A DNA stretch of 64,000 nucleotides, taken from positions 6,990 to 70,989 of the forward strand of contig CAMORT010000004.1 of assembly GCA_946624065.1 (NCBI GenBank), in the 5' to 3' direction. The first letter of the stretch is position 1, and each line of letters opens with the position of its first letter. This DNA is from F23-D06 sp002392325 (GTDB lineage: Bacteria > Bacteroidota > Bacteroidia > Bacteroidales > WCHB1-69). A model generated the notes under the pieces. It was not told the origin of the DNA, searched no databases, and was given only the letters and a program-made list of their open reading frames with translations. Made by a program: the position numbers and the translations under genes. Below, in pieces: positions 1-9,400 of the stretch.

Positions 1-1
1 C

Positions 2-1900
2 GCATACGACAACCCATTGATTAGCAGGGTGATGCAATACAGGAAATTCGATGCGCATTATAGGTATGGGGGAAATATTCATTATCATAATTGGACTTCT
101 TGGGATCAGGATTTGGATGGGGATTATTTTTGTCCTGACCAACCCCATCACCTGGGAATCTATCAAAAATACGGGCTATATTATTCCACCATCATCGATG
201 GGGAACGGCACTATTTATATGACAGGGATACTATTTGTTTGGTAGAGAGTCCGGAGGGCAACAAATACAATCTCACAGCCACGGCGGGGCCGGGTGGCGA
301 ATGGGTGGTGAACAGGCTACGGCCTGACAATCATGCCACTTTAGAGAGGTATCTTTTCAGAGACAAGGAAACCAACACGGGTTATCCCGGCGTTCTGTTC
401 ACTGACACAAACTTGGCTCCCGGACGCTATGTTTGGATTGTTTACAAGCCCTGTGAAACCAACGACACCATCATACAATATATCGATTATAACCTCCCTG
501 AAATCACAGAGCAGCCGCATTACCGTTTGGACACCACCTGCACCGCGCTGAACATCATCCCCGTGAGCGGCCAATACAGCCGGGATGGTGTGGCGTTGGA
601 GACTTTCTTTCAAGTTTATGCGACGGACACGCTCACGCACACTGCCTCCGCCGTCCACAAAAACGGAACACTGTCCGTCGGACTTCCGGGAACCTACCGT
701 ATTGGCATGTACACCTTGCCGCAAAACAACGGAAGACTGCTCGCGCTCAACCCTTGCTTCGTTGCAGACACTGTGATCGAATGGCGAAACGAAACCATTG
801 AATTGGAATACATTTACGGACATGTATGCAATGAGCACGACACAGAAGGGTTTGTGCGCGTGAAAGGACAAAAAGGACTAAAGCCCTACACTTACAAACT
901 CTTCAGCGCTCCTAATGGTGGCGGCACACTTATTGCCACCAACAACGACGGGGTTTTCGACCAGGTGCCCGTGCGGTTCGGGCAAACCGTGTCCGTGGAG
1001 CTCACCGATGCCTGCAATGCGCATTTCATCACCAACCTTACCATCAGCGACATGGATAAAATCAGAAAGTGCTGGTTGGAAAACGGAGGGAGCAGTATGG
1101 TTTTCGATGAAGGGGACACTTGCCACATGTTTGGCTTGTCGTTGGGTGGATGCAACTACTTGTGGTCGGGGCCAAACGGTTTCCAAAGTGACGAAACAAA
1201 CATTCATGTTTTTGTCACTGGCCCTGAGGTTGCGGGAACCTATTGCATTGCCATTGAAGGCGGGGGGTGTGGCATTCTGCGCGACAGTGTGCGGTTGAGG
1301 GTGTTGGAACGTCCCTGTCCGCAAGCGGTGGACTACGACGGCAATCACTACAATGCTGTCCGGATCGATGGGTTTTGTTGGACTCAAACCAACCTGCGAA
1401 GCACACACTACAGTGACGGGCGGACGGTGGACTCTGCCTATGTGTATGAACACTCGGACTTCACGCAAGAGCAAATGATCGAGACTTTCGGGATGCTGTA
1501 CCGATGGGCAACGGCCGCGGATTCCGGAAACATCCACTATGCTGACGCCGCCCACCATGTGCAGGGCATTTGTCCGTCGGGATGGTACCTGCCCACCCGC
1601 AGCCAATACGAATGGTTGGCGACATGGGGTGCGGATGCCCTGCGCGCGCCCGACTACTGGATTAACGGCGCCGGTGGCCACAACGAAACCGGATTCTCGG
1701 CTCTCCCCGCCGGCTTTTACAACGGTCTTCGCAACAGGTTTGAGAACTTGTATGGTGAAACACGCTTCTGGTCGATTAATCCCGACGATTTCTCCGAAAA
1801 TCGGACCGCCAGTACGCTGACCTTTTTCTGCCCCGTCCTGAAACCCGTGGAAAGCAACGACCTTGACGCCTATTCTGTACGCTGTATTTTGGCCGAATAA
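2..1900 (+). CDS. SprB/FISUMP surface protein, 5' end outside window
   Basis: The reading frame is open to the left edge, so this is the C-terminal part (about 630 residues) of a larger exported protein; the TTG at 17 is probably not the real start. The middle contains a SprB-like beta-sandwich repeat (around residues 270-350 of the visible part, with the typical C-N-E...G-x-V-x-V and T-D-x-C-N signatures). The last ~175 residues match the FISUMP domain (TIGR02145): G-x-C-W-T-Q-T-N-L, a Y-R-W-A core, G-I-C-P-S-G-W-Y-L-P-T and a C-terminal S-V-R-C-I. FISUMP proteins are surface or secreted proteins common in Bacteroidota and Fibrobacter; no enzymatic role is established. No T9SS tail is present after the FISUMP domain. 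The family call is firm and the function is unknown. Confidence 0.75.
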   Translation, partial: AYDNPLISRVMQYRKFDAHYRYGGNIHYHNWTSWDQDLDGDYFCPDQPHHLGIYQKYGLYYSTIIDGERHYLYDRDTICLVESPEGNKYNLTATAGPGGEWVVNRLRPDNHATLERYLFRDKETNTGYPGVLFTDTNLAPGRYVWIVYKPCETNDTIIQYIDYNLPEITEQPHYRLDTTCTALNIIPVSGQYSRDGVALETFFQVYATDTLTHTASAVHKNGTLSVGLPGTYRIGMYTLPQNNGRLLALNPCFVADTVIEWRNETIELEYIYGHVCNEHDTEGFVRVKGQKGLKPYTYKLFSAPNGGGTLIATNNDGVFDQVPVRFGQTVSVELTDACNAHFITNLTISDMDKIRKCWLENGGSSMVFDEGDTCHMFGLSLGGCNYLWSGPNGFQSDETNIHVFVTGPEVAGTYCIAIEGGGCGILRDSVRLRVLERPCPQAVDYDGNHYNAVRIDGFCWTQTNLRSTHYSDGRTVDSAYVYEHSDFTQEQMIETFGMLYRWATAADSGNIHYADAAHHVQGICPSGWYLPTRSQYEWLATWGADALRAPDYWINGAGGHNETGFSALPAGFYNGLRNRFENLYGETRFWSINPDDFSENRTASTLTFFCPVLKPVESNDLDAYSVRCILAE

Positions 1901-1933
1901 ACATTCTTGAAAAAAATAAATTACGAAAGATGC

Positions 1934-1960
1934 TTTGTTTCAATTTTTTTTGTACTTTTG
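1934..1960 (+). promoter_or_regulatory. Bacteroidota promoter of rpmB
   Basis: The -7 element TACTTTTG is at 1953-1960 and a TTTG at 1934-1937 could be the upstream -33 element, although the spacing (15) is short. It lies about 50 bases before rpmB. Confidence 0.6.
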
Positions 1961-2008
1961 CCGCCCAAAATCAAAAGAGAATATTAATCATTAAAAACGA
2001 TAGAGAAG

Positions 2009-2242
2009 ATGTCAAGAGTTTGCCAGATTACAGGAAAGAGAGCAGTGGTTGGTAACAATGTTTCCCACTCTAATATCAAAACCAAAAGAACCTTCAAACC
2101 GAACCTGCACACCAAGAAATTCTATGTGCCGGAATTGGACGAATGGGTATATCTTAAAGTTTCCGCTCACGGTATGCGCATCATCAACAAGAAAGGCGTT
2201 TACGCCACTCTCGTCGAAGCTGCCCAAAAAGGTAACTTATAG
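2009..2242 (+). CDS. rpmB: 50S ribosomal protein L28
   Basis: A 77-residue protein of normal length for bL28, beginning M-S-R-V-C-Q-I-T-G-K-R and carrying the conserved N-N-V-S-H-S-N-x-K-T-K-R-x-F-x-P-N-L block. It is a structural component of the large ribosomal subunit. It has its own promoter (-7 at 1953-1960) and a strong terminator directly after it (2264-2299), so it appears monocistronic. In many Bacteroidota rpmB is followed by rpmG and a DUF4295 gene; neither is next to it here. Confidence 0.96.
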   Translation: MSRVCQITGKRAVVGNNVSHSNIKTKRTFKPNLHTKKFYVPELDEWVYLKVSAHGMRIINKKGVYATLVEAAQKGNL

Positions 2243-2263
2243 TGTTTTGATTACACGACCTAC

Positions 2264-2299
2264 AAGCTGTTGTGATGTTCCATCGCAACAGCTTTTTTT
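2264..2299 (+). terminator. Rho-independent terminator of rpmB
   Basis: A 13-bp stem (2265-2277 with 2281-2293, one G-T pair) with a 3-base loop is followed by seven T residues. Confidence 0.85.
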
Positions 2300-2374
2300 A
2301 TTACGGATTCACACAATATTTTCCACATTTCTTCGTATATATTCCTTGTGCCCCCAAAACCAGATTGATCATCA

Positions 2375-4870
2375 TTGAAAAATAAAAAACTGTTTTTCCT
2401 GATCCTCACCTTGCTGATGACGACCTTCGCCTATGGTCAGAAGGCCGTCGTGAAAGGCGTTGTGCTGGACGAGGAGAACCAGCCTATCGAGAATGTGGTC
2501 ATTCAGGTGCTGGATTATAACACACAAACCATCACCAGTGATTTCGGGCAATTTGCCATCAATGTTCCCGAAAATGTGGAATTCCGCCTGTACTTCCAGC
2601 AAATCAGCCACCGCGACACGGTATTGCGCTTCAAACTAAAGCCAAGAGAATCCAAAAACATCACCGTGATCCTGCCCACTATCGGCAACCGGCTGGAGCA
2701 GGTGAACATTCAGAGCAATAGCGACAACGGCTATATCCGTGTAAACCCGAAACTTTCCTTCCAGATGCCATCCCCGGGCGGCGGCATGGAGTCCATCATC
2801 AAGATGATGCCCGGCACCTCATCCGTCAACGAACTCAGTTCCCAATACAATGTGCGAGGCGGCAACTACGATGAAAACCTGGTTTTTGTAAACGACATAC
2901 AAATCTATCGTCCGTTTCTTATCCGCAACGCCCAACAGGAAGGTCTGAGTTTTGTAAACACCGATTTGGCAGGCAATGTCATTTTCTCCGCCGGCGGTTT
3001 TGAAGCCAAATACGGCGACAAGATGTCTTCCGTGCTGGATGTCCAGTACAAGGAACCCACCCAATATGGCGGCTCACTGTCGGTGAGTATGCTGGGCGCC
3101 TCCGTACATGCGGAAGGGCGTGTGGACAGCTGCTTTTCGTTCCTGATCGGCTCCCGCTTCAAGTCCAACTCCTACCTGCTCCGCTCCATGCGCATGGCAG
3201 GCGACACCTCCGATTACAAACCACGCTATTTTGACACCCAAATGCTACTCAAGTGGGATATCTCCAAGAAATTCAGCATCAGTTTCTTAGGCAACATATC
3301 CCTCAACAGCTTCATTTACCAGCCCACCAACAGGGAAACCAACTTCGGTCCCACGGATATGACCCGACAATTCAAAATCTATTTCGACGGACAGGAGGTG
3401 GACCGTTACCAGAATTACCTCGGAGGGCTTACTTTTCATTACCGCCTTAATGAGAACAACATCTTAAAACTCATTCTCTCCTCATACTACGCCAAAGAGA
3501 GTGAAACCTATGATATTCAGGGACAATACTGGTTGCATGAGGTTGAACCGGATTTAGAGTCCAGTACTGTACATATTTTGTCAACGCTGGGTTACGGCAC
3601 CAATTTGGAGCATGCGCGCAACCATATCACCTCCATTGTATCCGCCGCCGACCTGAGAGGCGAGCACAAACTGCCCGCATACAACCTGCTGTCTTGGGGT
3701 TTTAAAGCCCAAAACGAGATCATCCATGACCAAATCAAGGAATGGACCATGAACGACTCCTCCGGACTCACACTGCCCTTCATCTTCAACACTCCCGGCG
3801 AGCCCGTACCGCTAGACGATCCTTCCCGAATCCTCACCTTTGGCGAAAACGCGTACTTAGTTTCCGTCAACAACTTGAATACCATGCGCTTAACGGGGTT
3901 CATACAGGACCAATGGAAGATTGATGGCGACAGTTCCTCCCATTACATTCTGAACGCCGGATTGCGTTTCCACTACTGGACCTACAACAAACGGGAATTC
4001 ACCGTATCCCCGAGGGTTTCTTTTGTTTACAACCCTCACTGGAAACATGACTGGATCTTTTCCATCCGCACCGGTCTTTACTATCAGCCGGCCTTTTATC
4101 GGGAAATGCGGTATGTGGATGGCACTTTGAATCCAGACATCCGGTCACAACGATCCTTTCAAATCGTAGCCGGCGCCGAATACAATTTCAAAATGTGGCG
4201 ACGGCCGTTTAAATTTACCGCAGAAGCGTATTATAAATATCTGGACCATCTCATCTCATATTCCATTGACAATGTGCGAATTACCTACAGTGGTTACAAC
4301 GATGCCGTGGGTTACGCCACCGGACTTGACTTGAAATTGAGTGGCGAGTTCATCCGCGGTCTGGAGTCCTGGTTCGCCGTATCCATCATGGATACCAAAG
4401 AGGATATCTTGGATGATTACTACTATGACAAGGACGGTAACCGGATAGAACCCGGATATCTTCCCCGCCCCACCGACCAACGCATGGCATTCAACCTATT
4501 CTTCCAAGACCATATTCCCGGATTCCCGCAATTCCGGGTGCATCTCAACTTTGTCTTTGCCAGCGGACTTCCGGTAGGTCCCGTAAACGCCCCCGCATAT
4601 CAACGGGTTCGTGACCCCAAATGGTATCGCCGCGTGGACTTGGGATTCTCGTTCATGTTCCTTGAGCAAAGCCGCGACCGCATGCGCAACAAGTCCAAAT
4701 TCATCCGCAGCATCAAAAACGCGGGTATCTATATTGAGGTGTTCAATTTGCTTGGCACCAAAAATGTGGCATCATACTCTTGGATATCCGATATTTACAA
4801 CAACTCATACGCCGTTCCGAACTTCCTGACCGGAAGGATGATCAATGTGAAGTTTGCCGTGGAGTTTTAG
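2375..4870 (+). CDS. TonB-dependent receptor with CarboxypepD_reg-like domain
   Basis: An 831-residue outer-membrane beta-barrel receptor of the Bacteroidota type. Residues 1-21 form a signal peptide ending near A-Y-G-Q; residues ~23-105 are a CarboxypepD_reg-like domain (G-V-V-L-D-E-E-N-Q-P-I-E-N-V); ~120-230 is the plug (P-G-G-G-M-E-S-I-I-K-M-M-P-G and Q-Y-N-V-R-G-G-N-Y-D-E-N); the rest is barrel, ending in an aromatic residue. The start is TTG at 2375 because an in-frame stop lies 9 bases upstream and no ATG precedes the signal peptide. No SusD-like gene is adjacent, so it is not a classical Sus pair. The substrate cannot be told. The cobalamin riboswitch lies downstream of it, so it is not under that switch. 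Confidence 0.88.
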   Translation: MKNKKLFFLILTLLMTTFAYGQKAVVKGVVLDEENQPIENVVIQVLDYNTQTITSDFGQFAINVPENVEFRLYFQQISHRDTVLRFKLKPRESKNITVILPTIGNRLEQVNIQSNSDNGYIRVNPKLSFQMPSPGGGMESIIKMMPGTSSVNELSSQYNVRGGNYDENLVFVNDIQIYRPFLIRNAQQEGLSFVNTDLAGNVIFSAGGFEAKYGDKMSSVLDVQYKEPTQYGGSLSVSMLGASVHAEGRVDSCFSFLIGSRFKSNSYLLRSMRMAGDTSDYKPRYFDTQMLLKWDISKKFSISFLGNISLNSFIYQPTNRETNFGPTDMTRQFKIYFDGQEVDRYQNYLGGLTFHYRLNENNILKLILSSYYAKESETYDIQGQYWLHEVEPDLESSTVHILSTLGYGTNLEHARNHITSIVSAADLRGEHKLPAYNLLSWGFKAQNEIIHDQIKEWTMNDSSGLTLPFIFNTPGEPVPLDDPSRILTFGENAYLVSVNNLNTMRLTGFIQDQWKIDGDSSSHYILNAGLRFHYWTYNKREFTVSPRVSFVYNPHWKHDWIFSIRTGLYYQPAFYREMRYVDGTLNPDIRSQRSFQIVAGAEYNFKMWRRPFKFTAEAYYKYLDHLISYSIDNVRITYSGYNDAVGYATGLDLKLSGEFIRGLESWFAVSIMDTKEDILDDYYYDKDGNRIEPGYLPRPTDQRMAFNLFFQDHIPGFPQFRVHLNFVFASGLPVGPVNAPAYQRVRDPKWYRRVDLGFSFMFLEQSRDRMRNKSKFIRSIKNAGIYIEVFNLLGTKNVASYSWISDIYNNSYAVPNFLTGRMINVKFAVEF

Positions 4871-4892
4871 TTCCTCACCTTTCTTTTTTTAG

Positions 4893-4900
4893 TATCTTTG
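4893..4900 (+). promoter_or_regulatory. Promoter of the cobalamin riboswitch transcript
   Basis: TATCTTTG matches the Bacteroidota -7 consensus TAnnTTTG and sits immediately upstream of the riboswitch aptamer. Confidence 0.7.
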
Positions 4901-4911
4901 CCCCGTTTTTG

Positions 4912-5115
4912 GCGAAGCGGTCATTTTTTTGCCGTTTCAGGGAAACAGGTGCGAATCCTGTACAGTACCCGCTGCTGTAAGTTTCATCCGTTTCCGGCAC
5001 AAAAAAGTCACTGCCGCAAGGTGGGAAGGCGTGTCGGGAGAAACAAGTCAGAATACCGGCCTAAAACATGTTGTTAACCGCTTCGGGAGATAAGCGACAT
5101 GCTGCCCGAGCACCA
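4912..5115 (+). ncRNA. Cobalamin (B12) riboswitch
   Basis: The conserved aptamer blocks occur in order: GGGAAAC-AGGTGCGAATCCTG (from 4940), the ACCCGCTGCTGTAA block ending at 4980, a G-rich arm around 5020-5040, and the B12 box AGTCAGAATACCGGCCT at 5046-5062. Two overlapping hairpins follow: CGCTT/AAGCG at about 5079-5097, and CTTCGGG pairing with CCCGAG at about 5081-5109. They cannot form together and could act as the expression platform. The riboswitch controls the lipoprotein gene at 5142. Cobalamin riboswitches normally reduce expression when B12 is plentiful. Confidence 0.93.
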
Positions 5116-5141
5116 TTATTAACCCATTAAATGCCGAGGTA

Positions 5142-6212
5142 ATGCATTTCAAACAACCCTTTTTCCACGGAATCATTTTGTTTATGTTCGCCGTATTTTG
5201 CGGTGCCAGCTGCCAGCCCCCCACTCCACCCCCAACCCCTCCCGTTGACACTCAAGCAAGCGGCATCTACATTCTCAACGAAGGTCTTTTCCAACACAAC
5301 AACAGCACCATATCATTTTACAACTTCGACACGGGCGATTTTCGCGCAGACTTGTTTCTTGAGATAAACCAGCGTGGCCTTGGCGACACAGGAAATGACC
5401 TTAAACGATATGGCAACAAACTCTACTGTGTGGTCAACAACTCCCATCGGGTGGAAGTAATGGATTTCGCCACAGCAAAATCCATCAAAGCCATCAGTCT
5501 TCCCGGGAAAAGCCCTCGTCATATCACCTTCCACCAAAACAAAGCGTATGTCTCCTGCTTTGACGGCGATGTGGTGCGTATTGACACAGCCACCTTGGAA
5601 GTGGAGCAATCCGTACACTCAGGCAACAACCCCGAAGGTCTCTGCGTATGCAACGGCAAACTCTATGTGGCCAATTCCGGCGGACTGAACAATCCGGATT
5701 ATGACAAGACCGTGTCCGTATTTGATGTCAACACTTTGACTCTGCTGAAGACCATCGAGGTCGGGATCAACCCGTACATGGTGGCCGCCAGCGACAACGG
5801 ACAATATGTGTATGTGTGCACGCGCGGCGATTACATTGACCAGTGCGGCACGCTCTCCCGCATTGATGCCCATACCGACCAAGTTAGCCAGACATGGCAA
5901 AACATCCAAAACTTCTGTTTAGACGGGAACAAAGCATATGTGTATGAGGTGGACTACAATGCCGCTTCCAACCCTGTCAAAGTGCTCGACCTTACCAATC
6001 CGGATATGGAGCCAACCCTTTTCATTACCGATGGCACCAATTTGCAAATGCCCTACGGCATCACCGTAAACCCATTGAATGGGGATGTCTATATTACGGA
6101 TGCTCACAATTTTACAGTCACGGGAGATGTATTCTGTTTCGACAAAAACGGCAAAAAGAAATTCTCTTTCTCTGCGGGATTGAACCCGAGTGCCATTGTG
6201 TTTAAGCAATAG
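5142..6212 (+). CDS. BtuG-like surface lipoprotein, B12-regulated beta-propeller
   Basis: A 356-residue YncE/DUF5074-type beta-propeller lipoprotein. Residues 1-23 form a signal peptide with lipobox G-A-S-C (Cys24), followed by a Pro/Thr linker. Blade motifs recur along the protein: P-R-H-I-T-F, N-P-E-G-L-C-V, N-P-Y-M-V-A-A-S and M-P-Y-G-I-T-V-N-P. BtuG proteins of gut Bacteroides are seven-bladed surface lipoproteins that bind cobalamin very tightly and hand it to the TonB receptor BtuB. The fold, the lipid anchor and the riboswitch directly upstream together make a BtuG role likely, but it has not been shown by alignment. No btuB or other btu gene is adjacent. The start at 5142 is fixed because an in-frame stop lies directly upstream. 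Confidence 0.8.
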   Translation: MHFKQPFFHGIILFMFAVFCGASCQPPTPPPTPPVDTQASGIYILNEGLFQHNNSTISFYNFDTGDFRADLFLEINQRGLGDTGNDLKRYGNKLYCVVNNSHRVEVMDFATAKSIKAISLPGKSPRHITFHQNKAYVSCFDGDVVRIDTATLEVEQSVHSGNNPEGLCVCNGKLYVANSGGLNNPDYDKTVSVFDVNTLTLLKTIEVGINPYMVAASDNGQYVYVCTRGDYIDQCGTLSRIDAHTDQVSQTWQNIQNFCLDGNKAYVYEVDYNAASNPVKVLDLTNPDMEPTLFITDGTNLQMPYGITVNPLNGDVYITDAHNFTVTGDVFCFDKNGKKKFSFSAGLNPSAIVFKQ

Positions 6213-6360
6213 GATGTATCGACAAACAGCGAGAACATCATCAATCTCGTTCTGGTTATACGGAGTGTTGAACACCACCGTAAACCTGCCATGAGCGAGC
6301 TCTAGCGCAAGCCATAAAATATCTTCTCTGTTTTTGTTTACATATAGTGTCAATTTCGCG

Positions 6361-6390
6361 CCGCCAAATGCCATTTTCAGGCGGTTTTTT
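6361..6390 (+). terminator. Terminator after the BtuG-like gene
   Basis: CCGCC (6361-6365) pairs with GGCGG (6380-6384), with an inner AAAT/ATTT stem and a small bulge, followed by six T residues. It separates the B12-regulated unit from the helicase operon. Confidence 0.65.
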
Positions 6391-6392
6391 GC

Positions 6393-6430
6393 TATTTTTG
6401 CAGAACCACAAAAAATAATTGTGGTTCTGC
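6393..6430 (+). promoter_or_regulatory. Promoter and perfect inverted repeat before the helicase operon
   Basis: The -7 element TATTTTTG (6393-6400) runs directly into a perfect 12-bp inverted repeat: GCAGAACCACAA (6400-6411) and TTGTGGTTCTGC (6419-6430), spacer 7. The expected transcript start falls inside the repeat, so it could be an operator or a hairpin at the 5' end of the mRNA. The decamer TGCTATTTTT appears on both sides (from 6390 and from 6428). Confidence 0.6.
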
Positions 6431-6440
6431 TATTTTTATA

Positions 6441-6479
6441 ATGAATTATCGCCATATGACAAAAAGGAGGTTGTTCTAA
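6441..6479 (+). CDS. Possible 12-residue leader peptide
   Basis: A short frame M-N-Y-R-H-M-T-K-R-R-L-F lies between the inverted repeat and the helicase gene and ends 6 bases before the helicase ATG. An AAGGAGGT sequence (6464-6471) falls inside it, 14 bases before the helicase start, which is further than usual for ribosome binding. There is no evidence that it is translated, and it could be chance. Confidence 0.2.
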   Translation: MNYRHMTKRRLF

Positions 6480-6485
6480 TATTTT

Positions 6486-9400
6486 ATGAAAGATATTTTG
6501 CGTAATTTTCTTGAGAAAAACAAACAAGATTCTGGTTTAATGTTGTTACCGTTAACAACTGGGTCAGGGAAAACTCATCATGTTCTTGAATATATTGCTG
6601 ATTTACTTACGCGAAACAGAGAACAAAAGGTGTTCTTTATAACAACGCAAAAGAAGAATCTCCCTGTCGAAAAACTACGCAGCTTATACAAGGGTAGTGA
6701 TTTTGATGAAAGGGTTTTGCGAATCCAGTCAGTAATGGATTGTGTAAAAGAAAACTTGACTGATGAATTGGTTAAAGAAATTAAAGACAAACACCCAATT
6801 CTTGCAAGTTCCCCGAAATTCAGAATGTTAGTTGCTGTTCGCAGAGAAATACTTCGTATTGGCGATGAAAACATAGAAACGGGACGGGTGGCAGAACGTG
6901 ATTTTCGTGATGAGCTGTTAAGTTTTCTAAAAAAGGACTGTAAAAAAGAAGATCTTCTAAATAAAATAAAAACAGACATGTCATGGCGATGGGTCGGTAA
7001 ATTATATCCAATGGTTTACACAGCGGAACGACAAGTTTATTTTATGAGTATGGACAAATTTATGCTCCCGTATAACACTCTTGTTGATCCGATAGAGAAA
7101 CTTGTTGATAGTAAGTGGTTCCATGGCGCGTATGTCTTTATTGATGAATTTGATGCAACAAAAGGAACCGTTCTCAATAGAATTATTGATGACAAATACA
7201 ATAAAATCAATCTAATAGCATTGGCAAAAAAAATCACACAAGGTTTAAACTATACCGATTTCCCAGCTATTTATACAGATACCGAGAAAATAATTAAAAA
7301 TAACTTAACTAATTTCAATCAATTAAGCAAGGATTATTGTTTTAAATACGCATTCAAAACATCAGATGAGATTAAATCAACAGATAGTTTTTTGTTTCAC
7401 GATAACGGATATTGGGGACAAACCACAGAGAAGAGCTTAATAGTGAGAACCGACACCCAGCGAAAACAGAACATTATTAATTATAAATCTGGAGATAACG
7501 ACAATAAAACATATACGCTATATGAGCTTTTGTCTAAAATACAGAGCAAACTAACGTATTTTCAGAATGGCGTTTCATATATCGCCAAAGACTACACCAA
7601 CAAAAAAGATGTAAATCTTAAAACTGCGGTTGATTCTTTTTTAAACTTATTTCTTGATAATCCTTTTAGCGATTACATTTCCGCACAGGTGATGTCGATT
7701 TTACGGGCAGAGAATGATAAGAAAAGCGATATATCTATAATGGACAAATTTGATACATCATTCTATAAAAAAGGGTTTCGCTATACCAGATTGGAGAATG
7801 ATGACTTTAGTAATGCGGAACAATCAGAGGTGACTTTATACTCCTATAATGATACGCCTGAATCTGTAATGGAGAAAATGGCTAAAGTCGCAAAGATTGT
7901 GGGAATTTCGGCGACGGCTACACTTAAAACCGTATTAGGGAACTACGATATTGATTATTTGCGACGTAAGTTGCTTGACAAATACTATGTCTTGAGAGAA
8001 GATGAACAAAAACACTTGAAAAATTTCCTCAATGAATCAAAGAAGAATTATCACAAAACTAATATCAATGTTGAATTTACTGATATTTCAGAAAAAGAAT
8101 ATACCGATGAAGTATGGTTGAACATTGTTTCGGAAACAGATGCACAAGAAATAACAGAAGCATTAAATAATAGTTATGGCACTAACAATTATATAAAATT
8201 CAGATTTTATAAAATATCGTGGGCATTCAAACAATTCTATTCGCACGATGATATTAAATCATTCTTGTGCTTTATGAATTTGCACCCAAAAAAAGGGAAT
8301 GATTTGGGTTGTGAGATGTTGTCTTTTATTTTTGATAAAATAACAGGGGAAAATGGTGGAGCAAAAAATTTGATAGAATATTTAAACAACGAAGGAGAAG
8401 GTTATGATAGTAATTTGAATCGAGTAAGAGATCGTTTAAGCAAAGGAGATAGATTGTTTGTAATATCTGTTTACAAAACTCTTGGTACTGGCCAAAACCC
8501 ACAATACAAAATTCCAAATGGCATCGAAGTAGTAAAAATCAACGACAAATATGATAAAGACGAAAAGGATTTTGACGCAATCTATTTGGACAAACCTACT
8601 CATATAATCAGCAATTTATATGATACTTCACAACTAAAATGGGATGAGAATGATTTCTTAAAGTTTGTTTTTGAGATGGAGTATTTGTGTCAAAACGGAG
8701 ATATAAGCGTGTCACAAAAAAGAGAACTGATAAATGCTGGTTCTAGAAAGTTGTGTGGTATACCTTGCAAAAGAAAAAGAGATATAGACGTTGAACGTAT
8801 GCAGCCATACAAAGGCTTAGCGACACAGGTGATAAATCAAGGTTGCGGGCGTATTTGTCGTACTAACAAGAAGAACAAGAACATATACATTTTTGCAGAT
8901 AGAGATATTTCAAGTGTAATTGACCCTTCGGCAAGAACGGCAATCCCATTGAGCCCTGAATTTGAAAAATTGCTCGACGAGTTAGAAAAGATTGGTATTC
9001 AAGAATCTGCACCAACATTATATGAGGAAAAGGCTAAAAAAATTGCAACAGATACATCCCGAACTATTGGCAGTTATTTATCCTGGGAAGATAGGTGGAC
9101 AGCTAACAAAATAGATGAGTGGAAGCAAATGCGGTCGTACGCATTATTATTCCCTACTCCCAACGAACAAGAGTTCAAAACTTTTCCACTTTGTGATATG
9201 TATGTTGAATTGCCGGAAAAACAGTCGGCATATTGGTATGACCAATCGGAAGATTATGGGAAATTTGACGCAATCAGTTTTACGAAGAAATTATCTCAGG
9301 AAGTATCCGAAGAAGATTGCCAGTTGAAAACATTGATGAAAATTCCAGGCATAAAAGAATTATTTGAAAGGAAAGGCTATAATACATTCTGGACCCCTAC

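Noticed and set aside
2340..2360. A -7 promoter element before the TonB receptor gene
   Set aside because: The nearest match, TATTCCTTG, has one base too many for TAnnTTTG.
2375..4870. The TonB receptor as BtuB
   Set aside because: It is upstream of the riboswitch, has its own start region, and carries a CarboxypepD_reg domain with no specific cobalamin signature that I can see.
5919..6527. A 202-codon minus-strand frame across the end of the BtuG-like gene and the gap after it
   Set aside because: Half of it is antisense to the BtuG-like gene and the rest crosses a terminator and the inverted repeat. The stretch from 6213 to 6374 looks somewhat protein-like but has no family and no promoter of its own.
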